This document shows, in pieces, positions 7,157-12,201 of a stretch of DNA of 12,201 nt. The DNA is from Deltaproteobacteria bacterium (lineage in GTDB: Bacteria; Myxococcota_A; UBA9160). Both the position numbers and the translations under genes were made by a program. Under the pieces are notes generated by a model, which saw only the letters and a list, made by a program, of their open reading frames with translations, was not told the DNA's origin and made no database searches. Within the stretch, counting starts at the first letter, position 1, and every line of letters begins with the position of its first letter. The DNA lies in NCBI GenBank assembly GCA_003520425.1, contig DOUU01000301.1:2111-14311 (forward strand), in the 5' to 3' direction.

Positions 7157-7537
7157 ATGTCGAGCTCGCTCAAGGAGATGCTCGCGGCCGCCAATGCCGC
7201 GGTGCCGCGGATCAGCCGTGAGGACGCGGCCGCCCTGTTTGCGAGCGGCCGTGCCCTGGTCGTCGACGTGCGCGACGCGCCGGAGCTGCAGGCCAGCGGC
7301 AAGGTTGCGGGCGCGCTTCACGTTTCGCGCGGAATGCTGGAGTTTCGCGCCGACCCGACCTCACCCTACCACGACCCGGCGTTCGACCCTGGGCGGACGG
7401 TGATCGTCTATTGCGCCTCGGGTGGACGGTCGGCACTGGCGGGTAAGACGCTGCAAGACCTGGGCTACCGGGACGTGCGCAACTTGGGTGCGTTTAAGGA
7501 CTGGGCCGAGAGCGGCGGGCAAGTCGAACGTGTCTAG
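7157..7537 (+). CDS. Single-domain rhodanese-like sulfurtransferase
   Basis: 126-residue cytoplasmic protein made of one rhodanese domain. ALVVDVRD at 33-40 is the usual first strand with its conserved Asp and Arg. The active-site loop is CASGGRS at 86-92 with Cys86 as the persulfide-carrying nucleophile, the six-residue loop size seen in sulfurtransferases of the GlpE/PspE/thiosulfate type. The C-terminal LGYRDVRNLGAFKDW is the standard end of the domain. Length is typical for a stand-alone domain, and no signal peptide is seen. The start is set by a strong GGGAGG 6 nt ahead. It is monocistronic, with the 1.2 kb spacer before it and a convergent dehydrogenase after it. The physiological sulfur donor and acceptor cannot be inferred, and no link to the exporter or the sulfotransferase is demonstrated. 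Confidence 0.92.
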   Translation: MSSSLKEMLAAANAAVPRISREDAAALFASGRALVVDVRDAPELQASGKVAGALHVSRGMLEFRADPTSPYHDPAFDPGRTVIVYCASGGRSALAGKTLQDLGYRDVRNLGAFKDWAESGGQVERV

Positions 7538-7572
7538 CCGATAGGGTCCCGGCGGATCACTGACCCTGCAGC

Positions 7573-7586
7573 CCTCCCGTGGGAGG
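7573..7586. terminator. Hairpin CCTCCCGTGGGAGG after the rhodanese gene
   Basis: A near-continuous palindrome 35 bp after the rhodanese stop: a CCTCC/GGAGG stem with a CGTG loop. No T-run follows on the plus strand, so it would act only with help from Rho or from the next hairpin. Confidence 0.35.
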
Positions 7587-7612
7587 ATCAGGGGGGCTAC
7601 AACGGTACTGAC

Positions 7613-7627
7613 GGGCCCTGGGGGCCC
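7613..7627. terminator. Hairpin GGGCCC-TGG-GGGCCC, possible terminator
   Basis: A six-base all-GC stem with a 3-nt loop, followed by TTCGTT on the plus strand. It is the second hairpin within about 90 bp of the rhodanese stop. The T-tract is poor, so intrinsic termination is possible but unproven. Confidence 0.4.
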
Positions 7628-7994
7628 TTCGTTGCAACATTGTGTCGGGGACTAAGTCGCTCGCCCGGCTTTGCCCAAGCCGATGACCGGGGCTCACCGC
7701 ATTGCCGTGACGCGCGCGGATCGCGGGAATGCCGGGGATCTCCCGCCTCATGACCCCACCACGACGAAGCCGTGTACCCGCTCTAGACTTCATGCGCCGC
7801 GTCCCTGATCGTTGCGTTCGAAGACCATTTTCTCGACGACGGTTCAAACTCCGGGTGATCAGGGTCGCAAGCAAGAGAGGGACGAGCGGCGCCTCGTCAC
7901 CTACGCTCCCAGTCCATCTTCGCTTCACCGGTGATACGGGGCAAAAGGGATCGAGGCTCACACTCGCACACGGAGCGAGCGCAGCGCAACTGCG

Positions 7995-8819
7995 TCACCC
8001 CGCCTCGCGGCCGGTGAAGAAGGCGAGCATCGGGCGCATCGTCGCCTCGTCGTCCTGCGCCCGCCACGCCGCGAGTAGTGCGGCGCCCATCGGATCGGGC
8101 GCTACGCGCAAGGGAGCGCCATCGTTGAGGATGGCGTCGGCGATCGCGACCGCCGCTTGCTCGGTCGGAGTGGGCGCGAGCGCGGGGTTGCGCCGCACAC
8201 GGTGGACGCGCTCCGCCATCTCGGTGTAGCCCGCACGGCCCACCGCCTCCGGCGCGTGATCCGACCGCACAAGCATGTCGGTGTCGATCGCGCCAGGGAG
8301 GATCTCGAGTACGCGGATGCCGAAAGGTGCGAGCTCCGTGCGCAGCGACTCTCCGAGCGCGGAGACGGCCGCCTTGCTCGCGCGGTAGGCGGCGAAGAAT
8401 GGCATCGGCACGAGCACGGAAGCGGAGCCTACGTTGCAGACGACGCCACCCCCAGCGCGTAGCTTAGGAATCGAGCGGCGCGTGACCTCGAGGAGGCCGA
8501 AGAGATTGGTCTCGAAGAGCGTGCGCCATTCCTCGATCGGCGCGTGCTCGACGGGGAGCTGCGAGCCTTCGATTCCAGCGTTATTGACGAGCACGCGCAT
8601 GCCGTCGGGGAGATCTATCGTCTCGGGCCGCGTCACGTCGAGGTGCACGACCCGCAGCTTCGCCCCCGTGAGGGCGGCCCTTGCCGCGAGGCCGGCGCCG
8701 TGCTCTGGCTCGCGCATCGAAGCCCACACCTCGAAGCCGCGGCGCGCGAGCTCGAGTGCGATGGCGCTTCCGATGCCGCGGCTCGCGCCGGTTACGAAGG
8801 CGATCCCCTCCGCCTGCAT
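7995..8819 (-). CDS. Short-chain dehydrogenase/reductase (classical SDR)
   Basis: 274-residue NAD(P)-dependent oxidoreductase with a Rossmann fold. The cofactor motif TGASRGIG is at 10-17, the LDV adenine-ring Asp at 61, NNAG at 79-82, structural Asn105, and the catalytic residues Ser132, Tyr145 and Lys149 (YRASK), followed by LPGAIDTDM at 174-182. Arg14, two residues before the GIG, is common in NADP-preferring members. Length is at the upper end of the usual 250-280. The ATG at 8819 has GGAGG 5 nt upstream; the longer in-frame start at 9032 is not supported. Substrate is unknown; the long C-terminal arm after residue 183 is where specificity usually resides. It lies 270 nt after the sulfotransferase on the same strand and converges on the rhodanese. 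A shared transcript with the sulfotransferase is possible but the gap makes a separate promoter as likely. Confidence 0.93.
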   Translation of the reverse strand: MQAEGIAFVTGASRGIGSAIALELARRGFEVWASMREPEHGAGLAARAALTGAKLRVVHLDVTRPETIDLPDGMRVLVNNAGIEGSQLPVEHAPIEEWRTLFETNLFGLLEVTRRSIPKLRAGGGVVCNVGSASVLVPMPFFAAYRASKAAVSALGESLRTELAPFGIRVLEILPGAIDTDMLVRSDHAPEAVGRAGYTEMAERVHRVRRNPALAPTPTEQAAVAIADAILNDGAPLRVAPDPMGAALLAAWRAQDDEATMRPMLAFFTGREAG

Positions 8820-8824
8820 GCTCT

Positions 8825-8829
8825 CCTCC
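8825..8829 (-). promoter_or_regulatory. Shine-Dalgarno GGAGG for the SDR gene
   Basis: GGAGG on the minus strand, 5 nt before the ATG at 8819. It supports this start over the in-frame ATG 71 codons upstream. Confidence 0.7.
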
Positions 8830-9089
8830 GTACTCGGGGTATTCCTTCGATCGCTTACCCAGGGCCGTCTGGACGATTGACGCCTGTCCAGAAGATGACC
8901 CACCCCGAACGAATGCTTCATCCTAGCGCCGTCCGCACGCGCATAGGCTGTTCGTGGGAGAGGTCCTACAAAGGGGATGGTTGGTTCGTAAGGCTTCGCG
9001 TCTCGTACAATCGCCGCCACGCACACACCCATACGGGGTAGATCCGCACGGCGGCGGTAGACGATATAGGCTGATTCGAGAACCTATGG

Positions 9090-10100
9090 TCAAGCGCGTC
9101 CCAGTCGGATCATTCCAGGAAGGGTCGCCGCGTCGAGGATGGTACGCTCGGTCTCCGTCAACTGGCCGAAGCGCGGTGGTGGGATGCCACGTACGAGTCC
9201 AGCGCTGCGCGCAAGCCAGCCGACTCTTTCCTCCAGGCCGAAAAACGCCGCGATCGCGTGCATCACGTCCTTGGGTTTCACGATCACGTCCTCGAAGCGC
9301 ACTTCAAGAAGAGTTGCGGGATCCGCGTGCGCCAGAGCGTCAGCACCGCGAATCACCTGGTCGCTCCAGTAACGGCCGAAGGCTTCCACTGGGGGACGTG
9401 AGGCGAGGATCTGCGAGATCGGATCGTCGGGGCGCGCCGGCGCCGTGAAATCGATGGCGCCGAGCTCCGAAGGACGCCTGCCCGAGGCAACGGGCGCGTC
9501 GTACATCAGCGAGATTGGCACACGATAGGCGTGGTGCTCGCGCATCGAGAGCGCGGCCTCTCGTCCATCGCGGTGGATGTGCACGACGCGGGCTTCCGGA
9601 AAGAGTGCGTACAGTGACGCCAGGTAGTCGACCGATGAGCCGGAGCGCTCGATCCAGTGGTGGCGACCCCCACGCGCAGCAAGCCACTCGAATAGCGCTC
9701 GGTAGTGCTGACGCAGCGGCTGCTCCGGAAGTCGCTGAGCGAAGCTGACCACCTCCTCGAAGAGCCCATCCGGATCGTCCGCGAGGCGCGGCAGCATCGA
9801 AACCAGGATCCACGGCATGCTATCGCCGCGCGCAAAGCGGCCGACGCCGAAGGGATAGGTGACCTCCTCGACGGAATAGCCCCGCCGCAGCACGGCGTCG
9901 ATCACCGGCTGCGGGCGCGAGATCAACTCGGTGAAATCCGCTGCGGCGACAGGACCCTCGGCGAAGCGGCGACCCCAATCGAGGCCGGTAAAGAATTCGA
10001 AGATCGAACAGACGTCGGGATGCTCGGCCAGCATGCGCGAGAGCAGCGTCGAGCCGCAGCGGCCTGTGCCGACAATGAAGCGTGCGATGGGCGTGCTCAT
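9090..10100 (-). CDS. PAPS-dependent sulfotransferase family protein
   Basis: 336-residue cytosolic sulfotransferase-fold protein that would transfer a sulfuryl group from PAPS to an unknown acceptor. The N-terminal P-loop-like 5'-phosphosulfate site is GTGRCGSTLL at 11-20 (Arg14, Ser17, Thr18). The 3'-phosphate site is RDGREAALS at 177-185 in the context VVHIHRDGR, the usual second signature. RFEDVIVKP at 268-276 matches the conserved 'YEDL' region of such enzymes. Length and motif spacing fit bacterial sulfotransferases of the Sulfotransfer_1/_3 type. The start ATG 10100 has AGGAGG 4 nt ahead; the in-frame ATG at 10220 would extend 40 Arg-rich residues into the divergent gene and is rejected. 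It is divergent from the DUF1214 gene with 56 bp between starts. No PAPS synthesis gene is seen in the window. Lipid, sterol or other hydroxylated small molecules are plausible acceptors, but only by analogy. Confidence 0.88.
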   Translation of the reverse strand: MSTPIARFIVGTGRCGSTLLSRMLAEHPDVCSIFEFFTGLDWGRRFAEGPVAAADFTELISRPQPVIDAVLRRGYSVEEVTYPFGVGRFARGDSMPWILVSMLPRLADDPDGLFEEVVSFAQRLPEQPLRQHYRALFEWLAARGGRHHWIERSGSSVDYLASLYALFPEARVVHIHRDGREAALSMREHHAYRVPISLMYDAPVASGRRPSELGAIDFTAPARPDDPISQILASRPPVEAFGRYWSDQVIRGADALAHADPATLLEVRFEDVIVKPKDVMHAIAAFFGLEERVGWLARSAGLVRGIPPPRFGQLTETERTILDAATLPGMIRLGRA

Positions 10101-10156
10101 GGCGCCTCCTGGGTTACCTTGGCACATCGCCGCGCGCAATCGGAGGCTTGCACCGC
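10101..10156. promoter_or_regulatory. Short divergent intergenic region, sulfotransferase / DUF1214
   Basis: These 56 bp separate the ATG of the sulfotransferase and the GTG of the DUF1214 gene. Both Shine-Dalgarno sites fall inside it: AGGAGG on the minus strand at 10105-10110 and GGAGG on the plus strand at 10142-10146. Any promoters must lie here or inside the opposing coding sequences; no convincing -10/-35 pair was found. Confidence 0.5.
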
Positions 10157-11359
10157 GTGAACGACCCCGACGATCCGCGACTTGCCTCGGCCGAGGCTTG
10201 GCGCGCTGTCCTCGCGGCACTGGCGCGCGCCGAGCAGCGGGTTCTCGGACCTGGCGCGCCGACCGCGCCGCGCGATCGCGCGGAGGGCTTCCGCCACCTC
10301 CTGCGGTTCCTCGTGGCCGGCCATCTGCTGTGCGTTGAGCACGCCGATCCGGACGCGCCCCGGTTTGCCCGCATGGTCGATCCCGCCTGGCAGTGGGGCC
10401 TCGACATGCCGGACTGCCTGTATCTGTTTGCAGCGCTACGCGGTGACGCAGTCTATCGCGTGTGGGGAAGCCGCGGCACGGCGAAACACGTCGATTTCCA
10501 GGTGAACTGGGGGCACTTCGCGCTCGGAGACATCGCGGCGTGGGGAACCGTGTCGTCGGTCAGCGATCTCGAGCTTAACTTCGCGGTCGACGGCAGCTTT
10601 GAGCTCTGGCTCGGGGGCCCGGCGCGGCCGCGCAACTGGTTGCCGGTCGCGCCCAACGCGGAGTTTCTACTGGTGCGTCAGTACTTCGCCGACTGGGAAC
10701 GCGAGCAGCCGGGCGATCTGGCGATCGAACGTGTCGATGGAGGCAGCGCTTTGCAGCCGATGCGCAGCGATCAAATCGCAGCGCGCCTCGAGCGGCTCGT
10801 CACCTGGATCGATCGCGGCGGGGCGCTCTGGGACCGCATGAGTCGCGGACTCGTGGAGGGGATGGCGCCGAACTCGTTCTGGGTGACACGACCGGAAGAG
10901 AGCAATCAGCGCGCTGGCTTGCGTGGCCAGGTCTACGGCATGGGGAACTTTCACTGCGCAAGCGACGAGGCGGTGATCGTGCGTTTCCATCCGCCCCCCT
11001 GTCGTCACTGGAGTGTGTCGCTCGCCAACTGGTGGTGGGAAAGCTTGGACTTCGGGAGTCATCAGACGTCCCTCAACGCCCATCAAGCACAACTCGATGC
11101 GGATGGCGCGTTCCGCGGCGTAATCGCGCACGTGGATCCTGGCATTCCGAACTGGCTTGATACGGCGGGTCACGAGCGCGGTACGCTCGCAATCCGCTTC
11201 TTGCTGGCGGAGGAGGCACCGAAGGTCGAGCTCGAGCGCGTCGCGCTGGCAGAGCTAGCGGCAGCGTTGCCACTCTCGACGCCGCGTGTCGCCCCGTCCG
11301 AGCGGGCAGCCCAGCTCAAGCAGCGACGCGACGCCGTGTGGCGTCGCTACCGCGGATAG
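10157..11359 (+). CDS. DUF1214 domain-containing protein
   Basis: 400-residue protein of unknown function. An N-terminal helical part at 1-60 is followed by a beta-rich segment with DMPDCLYLFA at 83-92 and DAVYRVWGSRG at 97-107. The DUF1214 region covers about 260-375, with GMGNFHC at 261-267, HWSVSLANWW at 284-293, HQTSLN at 302-307 and DPGIPNWLDT at 327-336, all typical of the family as I know it. No signal peptide or membrane segment. The start is GTG at 10157, with GGAGG 10 nt upstream; the in-frame ATG at 10082 lies inside the divergent sulfotransferase gene. The crotonase gene begins 5 nt after its stop, so the two are very likely co-transcribed. No catalytic residues are established for this domain, so no reaction is proposed. 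It often appears near lipid and small-molecule metabolism genes, which fits the neighbours. Confidence 0.85.
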   Translation: MNDPDDPRLASAEAWRAVLAALARAEQRVLGPGAPTAPRDRAEGFRHLLRFLVAGHLLCVEHADPDAPRFARMVDPAWQWGLDMPDCLYLFAALRGDAVYRVWGSRGTAKHVDFQVNWGHFALGDIAAWGTVSSVSDLELNFAVDGSFELWLGGPARPRNWLPVAPNAEFLLVRQYFADWEREQPGDLAIERVDGGSALQPMRSDQIAARLERLVTWIDRGGALWDRMSRGLVEGMAPNSFWVTRPEESNQRAGLRGQVYGMGNFHCASDEAVIVRFHPPPCRHWSVSLANWWWESLDFGSHQTSLNAHQAQLDADGAFRGVIAHVDPGIPNWLDTAGHERGTLAIRFLLAEEAPKVELERVALAELAAALPLSTPRVAPSERAAQLKQRRDAVWRRYRG

Positions 11360-11364
11360 CGCGT

Positions 11365-12102
11365 ATGGGGCGCATCCGTTGCACCGTCGAAGGAGGGTTC
11401 GCGGTCGTACGCATGGACGACGGCAAGGTGAATGCGATCGAGTCCGGCTGGTGCGCCGAGTTTGGCGCCACCCTCGATCGCGTCGAGGCAGATCCTGGCG
11501 TCACCGCGCTGCTGCTGTTTGGACGGCCGGGTTGTTTCTGTGCGGGACTCGACCGCAAGCTGTTGCCAAAGCTGGCCCCTGCAGAGCTCCGGGCCACCAC
11601 GCAGGCGTTCGTCAGCACCATGGAACGCGTTTTCTTGTTTCCGAAGCCGGTGCTGGCGGGCTCCGCCGGACATGCGCTCGCCGGCGGCTTGATGCTCTAT
11701 CTGGCCTCGGACCTGCGGTTCGCAGTCGATGATGTGGATTCGCGCTACGGGCTCCCTGAGGTGTCGCAGGGCATCCCGTTGATCGGATCGACGGCGGCGA
11801 TCTGCACCGCCGCAATGGCGCCGGTGCGACATGCAGAGCTGCTGCTGCACGGCCGTCAGCTCAAAGCCAGCGAGGCGTTCGAGTGGGGTCTCGTTCACGA
11901 GCTCGCCGCTTCGCGGGAAGCGCTCGAGGCGCGTGCACTCGAACGAGCGGGCGCGCTCCGTGGCCTCGAGCTCGGTGCCTACCGCGCCACGAAACGCGCG
12001 CTTCGGGCACCTCTCCTTGAAGAGGCGCGCGCCTCCACGGAGCGGATCCTCGGCGATCTGCCGAGGGGAAACCCCTTCAGCGCGCCTCGACGCGCACCGT
12101 GA
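11365..12102 (+). CDS. Enoyl-CoA hydratase/isomerase (crotonase) family protein
   Basis: 245-residue crotonase-fold enzyme acting on an acyl-CoA. The two oxyanion-hole segments are CFCAGLD at 57-63 and AGHALAGG at 101-108; GLPEVSQGIP at 129-138 carries Glu132, equivalent to Glu164 of rat enoyl-CoA hydratase. The position equivalent to Glu144 of that enzyme is Met110 (GGLML where hydratases have GGGCEL). Enzymes keeping only the second Glu include delta3-delta2 enoyl-CoA isomerases, so isomerisation or another crotonase reaction is likelier than hydration; this is inference. Length is typical of short crotonases. ATG 11365 is 5 nt after the DUF1214 stop with only a weak Shine-Dalgarno, suggesting coupling; an in-frame GTG at 11338 inside the upstream gene would add 9 residues. 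Two strong hairpins follow it. Confidence 0.9.
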   Translation: MGRIRCTVEGGFAVVRMDDGKVNAIESGWCAEFGATLDRVEADPGVTALLLFGRPGCFCAGLDRKLLPKLAPAELRATTQAFVSTMERVFLFPKPVLAGSAGHALAGGLMLYLASDLRFAVDDVDSRYGLPEVSQGIPLIGSTAAICTAAMAPVRHAELLLHGRQLKASEAFEWGLVHELAASREALEARALERAGALRGLELGAYRATKRALRAPLLEEARASTERILGDLPRGNPFSAPRRAP

Positions 12103-12150
12103 GGCAGAGGCGGCGGCTTGAACGAGGTGGCCGCGGCCGCCCTTGGAGCG

Positions 12151-12173
12151 GAGCCGGTCTGAGGACCGGGCTC
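12151..12173. terminator. Hairpin GAGCCGGTC-TGAG-GACCGGGCTC
   Basis: Inverted repeat 49 bp after the crotonase stop: nine paired bases with one unpaired G and a TGAG loop. No T-tract follows, so Rho-independent action is uncertain, but it is the first of two adjacent stems at an operon end. Confidence 0.45.
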
Positions 12174-12201
12174 GTGCCGAGCGCGTGGCACGCCTCGGCA
12201 C
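12174..12201. terminator. Long hairpin at window end
   Basis: GTGCCGAG at 12174-12181 pairs perfectly with CTCGGCAC at 12194-12201. Inside, GCGT (12183-12186) pairs with ACGC (12190-12193) around a GGC loop, leaving one bulged C. This makes 12 paired bases immediately after the previous stem. It may be the terminator of the DUF1214-crotonase operon, possibly bidirectional; what lies beyond the window is unknown. Confidence 0.5.

Larger units (their letters stand above)
7538..7994. other. Convergent intergenic region, no supported gene
   Basis: This is 457 bp between the rhodanese stop and the convergent dehydrogenase stop. The GC hairpins near its left end are listed separately. A minus-strand open frame (7557-7961) and a plus-strand one starting at 7729 give basic, low-complexity products without motifs or ribosome-binding sites and are not annotated. 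Near 7699-7732 GCATT and AATGC flank a CG-rich core, a weak potential stem. Confidence 0.5.

Noticed and set aside
7557..7961. Minus-strand 134-codon open frame in the convergent spacer
   Set aside because: The product is basic with no motif or ribosome-binding site, and it overlaps the hairpins after the rhodanese gene.
11347..12201. Minus-strand 284-codon open frame opposite the crotonase gene
   Set aside because: It is an antisense shadow of a clear crotonase-fold protein with Arg/Ala-rich composition.

Overview
The window comes from a high-GC Gram-negative bacterium, probably a soil or aquatic proteobacterium-like lineage. The reasons are the GC content (about 60-70% in the lines I counted), the tightly packed genes, and a complete YbhGFSR-type exporter whose membrane-fusion subunit implies an envelope with a periplasm. 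No RNA gene, CRISPR array, IS element or plasmid/phage function was found. Nothing in the sequence fixes the genus.

Left part (1-5939, all minus strand): a five-gene exporter operon, read right to left. It encodes a HlyD-type membrane fusion protein (4935-5939), two ABC ATPases (3998-4948 and 3036-4001) and two ABC-2 permeases (1903-3039 and 765-1898). The genes overlap or nearly abut (14 bp, ATGA, GTGA, then a 4-nt gap), so one coupled transcript is likely. The set matches E. coli YbhG-YbhF-YbhS-YbhR, except that YbhF's two nucleotide-binding domains are separate proteins here. Each ATPase lacks a different canonical motif, which implies a heterodimer with one good and one degenerate ATP site. 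Downstream lies an alpha/beta hydrolase cut by the window edge (1-689). From about position 1290 leftward, third codon positions become almost all G/C, so the end of the last permease and the hydrolase look different in origin from the rest of the operon.

Middle (5940-7994): a 1.2 kb stretch without a convincing gene, then a small single-domain rhodanese on the plus strand (7157-7537), then GC-rich hairpins and a 457-bp stretch with no gene I can support.

Right part (7995-12102): a minus-strand short-chain dehydrogenase (7995-8819) and a minus-strand PAPS-type sulfotransferase (9090-10100). The sulfotransferase is divergent, across 56 bp, from a plus-strand pair: a DUF1214 protein (10157-11359) and a crotonase-fold enoyl-CoA hydratase/isomerase relative (11365-12102). 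These look like accessory lipid or small-molecule modification enzymes; a shared pathway is only inferred. Two adjacent strong hairpins close the window (12151-12201).

The gene families are all known. The best candidates for something unusual are the split asymmetric ATPase pair, the compositional break inside a permease gene, and the unexplained 1.2 kb spacer.
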